Part shown: piece after piece, positions 1-8,755 of the stretch | Position numbering within the stretch: position 1 is the stretch's first letter | Layout of the letters: each line of letters opens with the position of its first letter | DNA from: Streptomyces sp. 378 | GTDB taxonomy: Bacteria; Actinomycetota; Actinomycetes; Streptomycetales; Streptomycetaceae | Length of the DNA: 64,000 nt | NCBI RefSeq assembly: GCF_030124145.1 | Contig: NZ_JASKMS010000021.1 | Span: 104,042 to 168,041 of the forward strand | Reading direction: 5' to 3' | The notes under the pieces: generated by a model | What the model was told of the DNA's origin: nothing | What the model saw: only the letters and a program-made list of their open reading frames with translations | The model's database searches: none | Program-made: the position numbers and the translations under genes

Positions 1-920
1 ATAGAGAACTCCAGCTCGCTGTCGGTGATGCGGCAGTTCTCGGCGACGGAGGTGAAGGGGCCCACGTAGGAGTTGCTGACGAGGGTGCCCGAGCCGATGA
101 CGGCGGGCCCGACGATGCGGGAGCCGACGATCCGCGCGCCCTCTTCGACCACCACGCGTCCTATGGTCTCCGAGGCGTCGTCCACCTCGCCGTCGATGCG
201 GCGCTCCATGACTTCGAGGACCGTGCGGTTCACCTCGAGCATGTCGGCGACGTTGCCGGTGTCCTTCCAGTAGCCCTTGACGACCGTGGAGCGCACGTCG
301 GCGCGGGTGTCGATCAGGTGCTGGATGGCGTGGGTGATCTCCAGTTCGCCGCGCCAGGAGGGTTCGATGGCGCGGACCGCCTCGTGGATGAGGGGCGTGA
401 ACATGTAGACGCCGACCAGCGCGAGGTCGCTCTTGGGCTGGTCGGGCTTCTCCTCCAGGCCGATCACCTGGCCGGACGCATCGAGTTCGGCGACTCCGAA
501 GGCACGCGGGTCGGCCACGCGGGTGAGCAGGATCTGGGCGTCGGGCCGATGGCTGCGGAACTCGTCGACGAGGCCCGTGATGCCACCGACGATGAAGTTG
601 TCGCCGAGATACATCACGAAGTCGTCGTCGCCGAGGTAGTCCCGGGCGATCAGCACCGCGTGGGCCAGCCCGAGGGGCCGTTGCTGGGGGATGTAGGTGA
701 CGTCGAGGCCGAACTTCGACCCGTCCCCCACCGCTTCCTCGATCTCCCCGGCCGTATCCCCGACGATCATGCCCACGTCGGTGATGCCGGACTCGGCGAT
801 CGACTCCAACCCGTAGTACAGCACGGGCTTGTTGGCCACGGGCACCAGTTGCTTGGCCGACGTGTGGGTGATCGGCCTCAACCGCGTTCCTGCGCCGCCG
901 GACAGCACGAGAGCCTTCAT
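1..920 (-). CDS. Glucose-1-phosphate thymidylyltransferase, long RmlA type (3' end cut by window edge)
   Basis: Makes dTDP-glucose from glucose 1-phosphate and dTTP, the entry to dTDP-sugar (rhamnose and deoxysugar) pathways; cytoplasmic. The translation opens MKALVLSGGAGTRLRPIT, the nucleotide-binding G-x-G-T-R loop, followed by PVANKPVLYYG and, further on, a YLGDN metal/sugar-binding segment. After the catalytic part the chain continues into a left-handed beta-helix-like tail (repeated V-V-E-G-A-R-I-V-G pattern), which marks the long (about 355 aa) form common in Streptomyces antibiotic and cell-wall sugar loci rather than the 290-aa form. About 306 codons are present; the C-terminus lies outside the window. 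The ATG at 920 is the natural start because the catalytic loop begins at residue 7. No sugar genes are visible on this side, so its pathway cannot be judged here. Confidence 0.93.
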   Translation of the reverse strand, partial: MKALVLSGGAGTRLRPITHTSAKQLVPVANKPVLYYGLESIAESGITDVGMIVGDTAGEIEEAVGDGSKFGLDVTYIPQQRPLGLAHAVLIARDYLGDDDFVMYLGDNFIVGGITGLVDEFRSHRPDAQILLTRVADPRAFGVAELDASGQVIGLEEKPDQPKSDLALVGVYMFTPLIHEAVRAIEPSWRGELEITHAIQHLIDTRADVRSTVVKGYWKDTGNVADMLEVNRTVLEVMERRIDGEVDDASETIGRVVVEEGARIVGSRIVGPAVIGSGTLVSNSYVGPFTSVAENCRITDSELEFS

Positions 921-1024
921 TCGGCTCACCTTAGTCGCGATCCGGCGGATGTGAACATCACTTCTTTTAGTTGTGGATGCGCGCAGTTACTCGGATCGTC
1001 ACCGAGCTGTCCTGCGGGGAGGGG

Positions 1025-1207
1025 TCAGTCCTCACCCCGGACGATGTTCCACTCCGCCCCGGAGCGCACCGTCCCGGGGGTGCCCCGGTCCTCGACGGCC
1101 GGGAGGCAGGTCCGCAGCGCGGCCTTGCCGCGCAGCCGGCGCGCCTTCGACCAGCCGGTCTCGTGCTGACGGACGACGGGCTTCTCACTGGTGTACATGG
1201 ACTCCAC
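1025..1207 (-). CDS. Small basic protein of unknown function (60 aa)
   Basis: I do not recognise a family. The frame has strong third-position GC and encodes a 60-residue hydrophilic protein, rich in Arg/Lys in the first half and ending AEWNIVRGED. There is no signal peptide, Cys pair or membrane segment. The GTG at 1207 has a GGAAG element about 10 nt upstream; an ATG three codons later (1198) is an alternative but has only 3 nt between GGAG and the start. It lies alone between rmlA and the CBS protein, all on the minus strand, with a 14-bp stem terminator (1362-1395) separating it from the CBS gene. It could be a chance open frame; the coding character is moderate. Confidence 0.45.
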   Translation of the reverse strand: MESMYTSEKPVVRQHETGWSKARRLRGKAALRTCLPAVEDRGTPGTVRSGAEWNIVRGED

Positions 1208-1361
1208 GACTCATCATCTTCCTTCTGCTTGCGCTCCTGTTCGAGTCCCCAGCGAAAAACCGAACAAACCCGGCCCGCCCCTGCCTGCGCCGCGCCCCGA
1301 CTCTCCTCCCTCGCAGGAGTTCGGACGGTGTGTTCAGCGATCGTGGTGCGGCGGACGTACG

Positions 1362-1395
1362 ACGGTCCCGCGCACGACGGAGTGCGCGGGACCGT
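1362..1395. terminator. Strong hairpin terminator downstream of the CBS gene
   Basis: A perfect 14-bp stem (ACGGTCCCGCGCAC pairing with GTGCGCGGGACCGT) with a 6-nt loop lies 14 nt past the stop of the CBS-domain gene on the minus strand. No U-tract follows, which is usual for Streptomyces hairpin terminators. Confidence 0.7.
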
Positions 1396-1408
1396 CCGGG
1401 GGTCCGGG

Positions 1409-1828
1409 TCAGGCGTTGGGACGCGCGGCGCTGATGTCGCCGAGCGCCGAGTCCGGGTCGCGCTCCATGGCCATGTCGCCCAGGGAGACGATGCCCACGG
1501 GATGCCCGTGGTCGACGACCGGGATGCGGCGCACGGAGTGCTCGCGCATCAGCTCCACCGCGTGCCCCAGGTCCTCGTCGGGACCGACGGTGACCAGGTC
1601 GTCGCTGCACGCCCCGGCCACGGTGGTCTGCTCCGGGTCGCCGCCCCGGCTGACGGACCGGACGACCAGGTCACGGTCGGTGACCAGACCGCGCAGGTCG
1701 TCGCCGTCCGTCACCAGGACGACTCCGAGGTCCTCGTCGCGCATGATGCGCGCCACTTCGGCGACAGAGGTCTGCGGCCCGACGGTGACAGGGTCGCCGG
1801 TCATGATGTCGCGGACGTGCTGAGCCAT
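1409..1828 (-). CDS. CBS-pair domain protein
   Basis: A 139-aa stand-alone protein made almost entirely of two CBS motifs (residues about 8-60 and 75-130). Each repeat has the usual signature: DIMTGDPVTVGPQTSVAEVA then VLVTDGDDLRGLVTDRDL in the first, and VRRIPVVDHGHPVGIVSLGDMA in the second. Such Bateman modules bind adenine nucleotides and act as cytoplasmic energy or ligand sensors; many copies occur in Streptomyces and some are tied to stress or dormancy regulons, but nothing here identifies the partner. The start ATG at 1828 follows an AGAGGAA ribosome site. Single transcription unit on the minus strand between the LysR gene and the terminator at 1362-1395. Confidence 0.9.
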   Translation of the reverse strand: MAQHVRDIMTGDPVTVGPQTSVAEVARIMRDEDLGVVLVTDGDDLRGLVTDRDLVVRSVSRGGDPEQTTVAGACSDDLVTVGPDEDLGHAVELMREHSVRRIPVVDHGHPVGIVSLGDMAMERDPDSALGDISAARPNA

Positions 1829-1910
1829 GACGTTCCTCTTCCCTCTTCCTTCGGCTCGTGGCGGTTTCTCCGTCCCGTGCCGCGTCGGGTACCCCGGTCG
1901 GCCCGCGGTG

Positions 1911-2858
1911 TCACCAGGTACGGCCGGCCTTCAGCAGAAGGTCGCGGACGAGGGTCACATGCGGGTTGCCGGAGGCGCCCGGCCGCTGGACGAGGAAGCC
2001 GGTGTTGATCGGTACGTCCTCCGGGGCCTGCAGGAGCACCAGAGCACCGGACGCCAGCTCCCCGGCGCACAGGTAGCGCGGCAGCACACTGAAGCCGGCA
2101 CCGGCGGTCACCAGTGCCAGGACGGCCCTCAGGTCCGGTACCGAGACGGCGGCGCCACAGTTCAGACGCCGGCCGAAGACGTGCCGCCAGTAGCGGCGCA
2201 CGATGGGCAGGTCCTCGGCGTACGTGATCAGCGGGATGTCGTGCAGCGCGGTGGGGCCGTCCGCGACGGGGCGCCGCGCGATGCGATCGGCCCAGACGGG
2301 GGCGGCGACCAGGACGAACTCCTCGTCCGTGAGAGGCACGGCGGACAGTGTGCGACCGCGGGGCCGGGCGGTGGCGATCACCAGGTCGTGGCGGCCGGCG
2401 CGCAGTTCGTCGAGCAAGGGCTCGGTCAGTCCCGGGGAGACGCGCAGCCGCACGCCCTCGGTGACGAGCGGGGCGAGGGCGGGCAGGGCCCGGGTCGACA
2501 GCAGTTCGGCGGGTCCGGCCAGGTGGACCGGTTCGGCGCGTGACTCCTCCCGGGAGCCGTGGCCGGTGGCCTCGGCGAGCGCGTCGAGCGGGGCCGCGAC
2601 ACGGGCCGCGAGTTCGTCGGCCACGGCGGTCGGGGCGACGCCGCGCGGCAGCCGTTCGAACAGCTCACGGCGGGTCTGCCGCTCCAGCGTGCGGATCTGC
2701 GTGGTGACGGTCGGCTGGGACAGGCCCAGCAGTTGCGCGGCGGCCGTGAAGGAGCCGGACCGGTAGACGGCCAGGAAGGTGCGCAGCAGGTTGAGGTCGG
2801 GCTGCGCGGGCGGGCCGGTCGCGCCGACGGGATCGATGGGCCTCACGCGATCCGACAC
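1911..2858 (-). CDS. LysR-family transcriptional regulator
   Basis: A 315-aa DNA-binding regulator. Residues about 20-80 form the winged helix-turn-helix (LNLLRTFLAVYRSGSFTAAA, then LSQPTVTTQIRTLERQ), followed by a linker helix and a type-2 periplasmic-binding-protein-like effector domain (about 105-310). The N-terminal extension before the HTH is Pro/Ala-rich and slightly longer than usual. The GTG at 2858 is used. The gene is divergent from the PfpI-family gene at 3002, and the 143-bp gap between them holds a near-perfect 18-bp palindrome and three CCATTGG copies, so the LysR protein most likely controls that neighbour and itself. The effector is unknown. Confidence 0.92.
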   Translation of the reverse strand: MSDRVRPIDPVGATGPPAQPDLNLLRTFLAVYRSGSFTAAAQLLGLSQPTVTTQIRTLERQTRRELFERLPRGVAPTAVADELAARVAAPLDALAEATGHGSREESRAEPVHLAGPAELLSTRALPALAPLVTEGVRLRVSPGLTEPLLDELRAGRHDLVIATARPRGRTLSAVPLTDEEFVLVAAPVWADRIARRPVADGPTALHDIPLITYAEDLPIVRRYWRHVFGRRLNCGAAVSVPDLRAVLALVTAGAGFSVLPRYLCAGELASGALVLLQAPEDVPINTGFLVQRPGASGNPHVTLVRDLLLKAGRTW

Positions 2859-2870
2859 TATCGCGCACCG

Positions 2871-2910
2871 CCATTGGAATTCCTATGGAAGCCATTGGTT
2901 CACCCATTGG
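2871..2910. promoter_or_regulatory. Candidate LysR operator: 18-bp palindrome and three CCATTGG repeats
   Basis: Positions 2871-2888 read CCATTGGAATTCCTATGG, a palindrome with only one mismatched pair. The CCATTGG heptamer recurs directly at 2892-2898 and 2904-2910. The block sits between the divergent LysR gene (start 2858) and PfpI gene (start 3002), where LysR proteins bind a recall site and an activation site. Base composition is lower in GC than the surroundings. Confidence 0.55.
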
Positions 2911-3001
2911 AAAAACGGCGGTGCGGACGCCTACGGTCGTCATCGTCCGAGTCATCGCCGCGCTGTCCGACCGCGGCCCGTCCCCCTGGAGATCACCCGC
3001 C

Positions 3002-3697
3002 ATGTCGAAGATCCTTTTCGTCGTCACCGGAGCCGACAGCTGGACCCTGGCCGACGGCACCGAGCACCCCACCGGCTTCTGGGCCGAGGAGGCCGTCGCC
3101 CCGTACGAGGCGTTCCGGGCCGCCGGACACGAGGTCGTCGTGGCCACACCCGGCGGGGTCGAGCCCACCGTCGACCGGGCCTCCCTCGCGCCGGAGGTGA
3201 ACGGGGGCCGGGAGAACGCCGACCGGATCGCCAAGGCGCTGGAGTCCTTCACCGAGCTGCGGCGTCCCGTCCGTCTCGAGGATGTCCGGCTGGACGACTA
3301 CGCGGCGGTCTTCTACCCCGGCGGTCACGGCCCGATGGAGGACCTCGCCGTCAACGCCGCATCCGGCCGGCTGCTCGCCCGGGCCCTGGAGTCGGGCAGG
3401 CCGCTCGGTGTCGTCTGCCACGGGCCGGCCGCACTGCTGGCCGCGGTCGGGGCCGACGGCGCGAACGTCTTCGCCGGCTACGAGGTCGCGGCGTTCACCA
3501 ACGCCGAGGAGATCCAGGGCGGCCTCGCCGACCGCGCCCCGTGGCTCCTCCAGGACCGTCTCACCGAGGCCGGGGTGACCGTCCGGGCCGGCGAGCCGTG
3601 GGCCCCGCACGTGGTCACCGACCGCAACCTGGTCACGGGCCAGAACCCCGCGTCGTCGGCTCCGCTGGCGGAGGAACTGCTGAAGCGGCTGGGCTGA
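3002..3697 (+). CDS. DJ-1/PfpI (type 1 glutamine amidotransferase-like) family protein
   Basis: A 231-aa cytoplasmic protein of the DJ-1/PfpI superfamily, closest in layout to Hsp31/YhbO-like glyoxalase III, deglycase or chaperone proteins. It has the nucleophile elbow VVCHGPAA with Cys139 followed by His140, an early acidic residue around Glu29-Glu30, and the DYAAVFYPGGHGPMEDL segment that forms the oxyanion side of the site. The frame is open further upstream to 2885, but the ATG at 3002 matches the conserved beta-strand start (MSKILFVVTG). It is divergent from the LysR gene, its probable regulator. The exact substrate (methylglyoxal, glycated protein or other) cannot be told from sequence. 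Confidence 0.9.
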   Translation: MSKILFVVTGADSWTLADGTEHPTGFWAEEAVAPYEAFRAAGHEVVVATPGGVEPTVDRASLAPEVNGGRENADRIAKALESFTELRRPVRLEDVRLDDYAAVFYPGGHGPMEDLAVNAASGRLLARALESGRPLGVVCHGPAALLAAVGADGANVFAGYEVAAFTNAEEIQGGLADRAPWLLQDRLTEAGVTVRAGEPWAPHVVTDRNLVTGQNPASSAPLAEELLKRLG

Positions 3698-3761
3698 ACT
3701 CCCGGGGGGGCGGTGCGGTCACGCTCCGGCGGGCGCCGGGCCGGGCCGGGCGGTGGAGCGT

Positions 3762-6206
3762 TCAGCGGCCCAGCGTCAGTTCCGCCCACACCTGCTTGCC
3801 GCCGCTGACCGGCAGAGTGCCCCACGTCGCGGTCAGCGCCTCGACGAGGAGGATGCCCCGGCCTCCGGTGGCCTCCCAGCCGATGCTGGTCGGTCTCACC
3901 GGCGAGCGGGGGGAGGCGTCGGCGACGGCGATACGCAGGCGGTTGTTGACGAGGGTGAGGTCCATGCGGACCTGCCCGTCGGTGTGCACCAGGGCGTTGG
4001 TGACGAGCTCGGAGACGACGAGGAGGGCGGCGTCCTGGTCGACGGTGACGCCCCAGGAGCGCAGGGTGCGGCGGGCGAAGCGGCGGGCGTGCCCGACGGC
4101 CTGCGGGACGCGCCAGACCGTCCAGCCCTCTCGCAGCGGACGCAGCTCCATGCCGTCGTAGCGCAGGAGGAGCAGGGCGACGTCGTCGCTGCGCGGGGCA
4201 TCGCCCAGGAGGGCATCGGCGACCAACCCCAGGTCGGCGGGTGTTGCGTCGGCCAGCCGCTCGGCGAGGTGCTCCATGCCGTCGTCGATGTCGGAGCCGG
4301 GCGTCTCGACGAGCCCGTCCGTGACCAGGGCGATCACGGTGCCGGGCGGGAGCCGGAGCGGACTCATGGGGAAGTCGGCCCGGGTGACCACCCCGAGGGG
4401 CGGCCCGCCCTCGGCCTCCGCGATCTCGGTCCGGCCGTCCGGGTAGCGCAGCACCGGCGGCAGGTGCCCCGCGCGCACACACCACGCCGCGCCCTCCTCC
4501 AGGTCGACATCGACGTAGCAACAGGTCGCGAAGAGGTCGCTCTCCATGTCCATGAGCAGCCGGTTGGCGTGGGCGACGACCACGTCGGGCGGGTGCCCCT
4601 CGACGGCGTAGGCGCGCAGGGCGGTGCGCATCTGGCCCATGAGGGTGGCGGCCCCGGCGCTGTGGCCCTGGACGTCGCCGATGACGAGGGCGACGTGGTT
4701 GTCGGGCAGCGGGATGACGTCGTACCAGTCGCCGCCGAGTTCGAGCCCCGCCGTGCTGGGCAGGTAGCGTGCGACGGCCTCCGCGCCCGGCAGCCGGGGC
4801 AGGCTGCGCGGCAGCAGCTGGCGTTGGAGCATGCCGACGAGTTCGTGCTCGGCGTCGAAGGCCCGGGCCCGCACCAGAGCCTGCCCGGCGAGCCCCGCGC
4901 AGGCGGTGAGCAGGGCGCGTTCGTCGGTGCCGAAGTCGTGCGGGGTGTCCCAGCCGATCAGGCAGACGCCGGCCATGCGGTTCCCGGCGGGCAGCGGCAG
5001 GACGGCGAGGCCGCCGGGGCCGACCTCGGCCAGGGCGCGTTCCAGCGGGCTGCCGGCGGGCCAGATGCGGGCCCGGCCCTCGCGCAGCGCGGCGGCGAGG
5101 GTGGGCATGGCGCGCACGGGCGCGTCGGGCCACTCGGTGCGCCACTCCGAGCGCCACAGCTCGGGCCAGGCCTCGGGTTCGGGCGGGTCGAGGACGGTGA
5201 CGACGAGCCGGTCGCTCTCCAGCTCGGCGAGCGCGATCCGGTCGGCTCTCAGCGGCATGCGCAGCGCGGCCACCACGGCCTTGCCCACGTCGCGGACGGT
5301 GACGGCGGTGGCCAGCGCGGCGGCCAGACGCTGGACGCGCGCCACGTCGGTGACGTCGGAGCGCAGGGAGACGTCGACGACCGTGCCCACGAGCCGGGCC
5401 GGGCGGCCCTCGCCGCCGGGCAGGAGCCGCCCGCGCAGCCGGAGCCACTTCGGCGGCCCGGCGGGCTGGAGCACCCTGAACTCCAGCTCCCGGTCGCCGA
5501 TGGACATGTGGTCGGCCTCCACCACCGACATCAGCGAGGGCAGGTCCTCGGGCACGGTCAGGCTGAGCAGCGTCTCGATCCGGCCGTCGAACTCCACGGG
5601 GTCCAGGCCGAACAGGTCCAGCAGGTCGTCGCCGACCCGGACGCGGCCGGTGTCCATGGCGAGGCTGAAGGCGCTCGGCGGCAGGTCGCCGGCCTCGGCG
5701 GGCGCGGCCGGGGCGGTGAAGGCCACCGCCCCGGAGACGAGCTCCAGGCACCTGAGGTCGTCGGCGGCGAACCCCTCGGGGTGCTCGCTCACGGCCAGCA
5801 GGCAGCCGCCGTCCTCCTGCACGGGCAGGGCCGTGAGGAAGAAGCCCCCGGACGGCACGCGCCGCGCCTGGGCGTGCTCGGCGAGTTCCGCCGGGCCCAG
5901 TGACACCGGCCGTCCACCGCGGTGGGCCTCGGCGACCGGGGACCGGCCTGCGCGCGGGTAGCTGTCGCGCAGTCCGTAGAGCGTCCTCGGGACGCCGGCC
6001 GACTCCATCAGGCACAGCAGCTCGCCGTCCTCGCTGGGCGCGTACACCGCGGCGAACGCCGCACCGGCGAAGACGAGTGCCTGTTCGAGGATACGGCGCA
6101 GCCGGTCGGGCGACTCGTGATCGACCGCGATCGCCTTGAGGGCACCTTCGGCACGCAACGTTCGCGTTCCGCGCTCTTGGGCGCCCTGACTGACCACGTT
6201 GGCCAT
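3762..6206 (-). CDS. SpoIIE-family (PP2C-type) phosphatase with GAF, PAS and HATPase domains
   Basis: An 814-aa multi-domain Rsb-type regulator. Order: GAF-like domain (about 30-150), PAS domain (about 165-290), second GAF (about 300-460), PP2C/SpoIIE phosphatase (about 470-680, with LGGDWYDVIPL, VIGDVQGHSAGAA and VTDGLVETPG metal-binding motifs) and a C-terminal RsbW-like histidine-kinase-type ATPase (about 690-814, N box VVSELVTNALVHT, G box TGGRGILLVEAL). It should dephosphorylate an STAS anti-anti-sigma protein and, through its ATPase part, phosphorylate or bind a partner, so one protein carries both arms of a partner switch. The ATG at 6206 was chosen; an open frame continues upstream to 6314 without a better start. 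Divergent from a second SpoIIE phosphatase at 6499; no STAS gene is adjacent. Confidence 0.93.
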   Translation of the reverse strand: MANVVSQGAQERGTRTLRAEGALKAIAVDHESPDRLRRILEQALVFAGAAFAAVYAPSEDGELLCLMESAGVPRTLYGLRDSYPRAGRSPVAEAHRGGRPVSLGPAELAEHAQARRVPSGGFFLTALPVQEDGGCLLAVSEHPEGFAADDLRCLELVSGAVAFTAPAAPAEAGDLPPSAFSLAMDTGRVRVGDDLLDLFGLDPVEFDGRIETLLSLTVPEDLPSLMSVVEADHMSIGDRELEFRVLQPAGPPKWLRLRGRLLPGGEGRPARLVGTVVDVSLRSDVTDVARVQRLAAALATAVTVRDVGKAVVAALRMPLRADRIALAELESDRLVVTVLDPPEPEAWPELWRSEWRTEWPDAPVRAMPTLAAALREGRARIWPAGSPLERALAEVGPGGLAVLPLPAGNRMAGVCLIGWDTPHDFGTDERALLTACAGLAGQALVRARAFDAEHELVGMLQRQLLPRSLPRLPGAEAVARYLPSTAGLELGGDWYDVIPLPDNHVALVIGDVQGHSAGAATLMGQMRTALRAYAVEGHPPDVVVAHANRLLMDMESDLFATCCYVDVDLEEGAAWCVRAGHLPPVLRYPDGRTEIAEAEGGPPLGVVTRADFPMSPLRLPPGTVIALVTDGLVETPGSDIDDGMEHLAERLADATPADLGLVADALLGDAPRSDDVALLLLRYDGMELRPLREGWTVWRVPQAVGHARRFARRTLRSWGVTVDQDAALLVVSELVTNALVHTDGQVRMDLTLVNNRLRIAVADASPRSPVRPTSIGWEATGGRGILLVEALTATWGTLPVSGGKQVWAELTLGR

Positions 6207-6498
6207 TACAGCGCTATTGGGACACCTGCGCAGCCCCTGTGGGCGTTCCGTGGACCGGCGTCGAACACCGGCGCTCGAAAGAAACCGAACATGTCTTAGG
6301 CATGCGGTGCGCACGGTGTTCTCGTGACAGGCGTGACGGTCCGGGCGCGGTGGGTGGCCGGGTGCCCCTGGGGGGTCACATGCCTGTGACCGACGACAAC
6401 CGGGGTCGCCGCGGGACCGCTCGTGGTGCGGGACGGGCCGCCAGGGGGGAGATTTGTTCCTGGACCCGGTAGCGCGGCCGTGCGAGGAGGTGGTCGGC

Positions 6499-8646
6499 GT
6501 GTCCGACGGGCAGTCGTCCGCGCAGGCGCCGGCAGCCGCCAGGACGCCGGTCGGCCGTCCCGTGCTCTCCCTGGCTCTGGCCTCGATGATGGACGAGGTG
6601 CACGCCCACTCCGGCGCGGTGTACCTGATGGCGCAGGACCAGCCGGTACTGGAGATGGCGGTGATGGCCGGTCTGCCACGGGCGTTCGCGGCACCCTGGG
6701 AACGAGTGGGCCTGAGCGCGCCGATCCCCGTCGCCGACGCCGCGCGCGAGCGGCGGCTGGTGTGGGTCGGCGGCGAGGAGCAGATGGCCCGCCTCTACCC
6801 GCGGATCGCCGTGGTGCTGCCCTATCCGTTCGCCCTGGCCGCGGTGCCCGTCGCGACCGAGTCCACGGTGTACGGCGCGGTCTTCGTGACCTGGCCGGGC
6901 TCACATCCGGCGGAGATGTCCGACCATGAGCGCGAGCATCTGACCGCGGCCTGCGGTCGGCTGGCCGTCCGGCTGGAGCGGGCCGCCGAGCACAGCGTCC
7001 CGCCGCACCCCGAGACCGATCTGCTCGCCGGGCCCCTGGTGGGTGGCATGGCCGGCACGCTCGGCGCGGTCGAGGCCGCCCGGATGGTGAGCCGGCTGCC
7101 GTACGGGCTGGTCTCGCTGGATCTGCACGGCCGGATCGGCTTCGTCAACGCGGCGGCGGGCGAGCTGCTGAACGTGCCGGTCAGCAGACTGCTCGGTACC
7201 CAGCTGTGGGCGTCGGTGCCGTGGCTCAACGACCCGGTGTACGAGGACCGGTACCGGGCCGCTCTGCTCAGCCAGCACGTCACGTCGTTCGTGGCGCTGC
7301 GCCCGCCCGGCGAGTGGCTGTCGTTCCGGCTGTACCCGAGCACGACGGGCCTGAGCGTTCGCATCACCAGGTCCAAGGCCGTGTCGCAGATGAACCGGAC
7401 CGCGCCGCCGCCGGACGGGACGCCGTCCCGGCTGGTCACCATCACACAGGTGCTGGACCTGGCCGGCGCGCTCACCGAGGCGGTGGGGGTGCAGGACGTG
7501 GTGCAGCTGGTCGCGGACGAGATCGCCCCGGCCGTGGGCAGTCAGGCGCTGGTCGTGCTGGGCTCGCGGGCGAACCGGCTGCGGGTGCTCGGACACCGCG
7601 GGTACCGGGACCCGCACCTGGTGGAACGGTTCGACGGGATGCCCCTGACCGAGCCGACACCCGGCACCCAGGTGCTGCGGACGGGCGTCCCCGCGTTCTT
7701 CGAGTCGCAGGAGCAGATGGAACGGCTGTACCCGGCGCGGGCCGCGACCCCCGACGGGTTCGCGGCCTGGGCCTACCTGCCGCTGATCGCCCAGGGCCGC
7801 CCGGTCGGGACGTGCGTCCTGTCCTACGCCGAGCCGCATCCGTTCCCGACGGAGGAGCGGGCGGTGATGATCAGCATGGCCGGGCTGATCGCGCAGGCGC
7901 TGGAGCGGGCGCTGCTCTACGACGCCAAGCACCGGCTCGCGCACGGGCTGCAGGAGGCGCTGCTGCCGCACTCCCTGCCCACGTTGCCCGGCATCGAGGC
8001 GGTCGGCCGCTATGTGCCGGCCACGCAGGGCATGGACATCGGCGGCGACTTCTACGACCTGGTCGGCACCCGGGGGACGGCCGCCGCGGTGATCGGGGAC
8101 GTGCAGGGCCACAACGTGACGGCGGCCGGGCTGATGGGGCAGGTCCGCACCGCGGTGCGCGCGTACACGACCGTGGGGCAGGCACCCGAGGAGGTCATGC
8201 GCAGCACCAACCGGCTGCTGCTGGACCTGGGGTCCGACCTCTTCGCCAGCTGCCTGTATCTGCGGCTCGACCCGGCGCGCGGGCGGGCCGTGATGTCCCG
8301 GGCGGGGCATCCCCCGCCGCTGCTGAGACGGCCGGACGGACGGGTGCGCGTCCTCGACCTGGCGGGCGGGCCGTTGCTGGGCATCGACGCCGCGGCGGTG
8401 TATCCGACGACGGAGGTCGCCCTGCCCCCCGGTTCGCTGCTCGTCCTCTATACGGACGGGCTGGTCGAATCCCCCGGCACGGACTTCGAGGAGGCTCTCG
8501 CGGATCTGGGCGGGTGGCTGGCCGACGCCGGGGACCGGCCGCTGGACGAGCTGGCCGACAGCCTCGTCCACCAGGAGCGGCACCACGCGGACGGGGAGGA
8601 ACGGCGCGACGACATCGCCCTGTTGCTGATCAGGGCCCTCGGCTGA
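6499..8646 (+). CDS. SpoIIE-family phosphatase with GAF and PAS domains, no HATPase
   Basis: A 715-aa cytoplasmic PP2C-type serine phosphatase. It has an N-terminal GAF (about 15-170), a PAS domain (about 190-300, with LPYGLVSLDLHGRIGFVNAA), a second GAF (about 330-480), and a SpoIIE catalytic domain from about 490 (IGGDFYDLVG near 513, AVIGDVQGHNVTAA, LLVLYTDGLVESPG, and RRDDIALLLIRAL at the C-terminus). Unlike its divergent neighbour it stops after the phosphatase, so it lacks the kinase half. The GTG at 6499 was preferred because AGGAGG lies 8 nt upstream; a TTG 45 nt earlier has a G-rich element only 3 nt away. The first GAF and PAS suggest sensing of a small ligand or redox state. Confidence 0.92.
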   Translation: MSDGQSSAQAPAAARTPVGRPVLSLALASMMDEVHAHSGAVYLMAQDQPVLEMAVMAGLPRAFAAPWERVGLSAPIPVADAARERRLVWVGGEEQMARLYPRIAVVLPYPFALAAVPVATESTVYGAVFVTWPGSHPAEMSDHEREHLTAACGRLAVRLERAAEHSVPPHPETDLLAGPLVGGMAGTLGAVEAARMVSRLPYGLVSLDLHGRIGFVNAAAGELLNVPVSRLLGTQLWASVPWLNDPVYEDRYRAALLSQHVTSFVALRPPGEWLSFRLYPSTTGLSVRITRSKAVSQMNRTAPPPDGTPSRLVTITQVLDLAGALTEAVGVQDVVQLVADEIAPAVGSQALVVLGSRANRLRVLGHRGYRDPHLVERFDGMPLTEPTPGTQVLRTGVPAFFESQEQMERLYPARAATPDGFAAWAYLPLIAQGRPVGTCVLSYAEPHPFPTEERAVMISMAGLIAQALERALLYDAKHRLAHGLQEALLPHSLPTLPGIEAVGRYVPATQGMDIGGDFYDLVGTRGTAAAVIGDVQGHNVTAAGLMGQVRTAVRAYTTVGQAPEEVMRSTNRLLLDLGSDLFASCLYLRLDPARGRAVMSRAGHPPPLLRRPDGRVRVLDLAGGPLLGIDAAAVYPTTEVALPPGSLLVLYTDGLVESPGTDFEEALADLGGWLADAGDRPLDELADSLVHQERHHADGEERRDDIALLLIRALG

Positions 8647-8678
8647 CGCAGCGGGCACCGGGGCGGAGAACGCCGGTG

Positions 8679-8722
8679 GGCCGGCCCGGTCCCGCCAGGA
8701 AGGGGGCGGAACCGGACCGGCC
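8679..8722. terminator. Bidirectional hairpin terminator
   Basis: Two 18-nt arms, GGCCGGCCCGGTCCCGCC and GGCGGAACCGGACCGGCC, pair with two imperfect positions around an 8-nt loop. The hairpin lies between the convergent SpoIIE phosphatase and S1 protease genes. Confidence 0.65.
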
Positions 8723-8755
8723 GCGTCGGACCGGCTGCCGACGGCTGTGCAAGGG

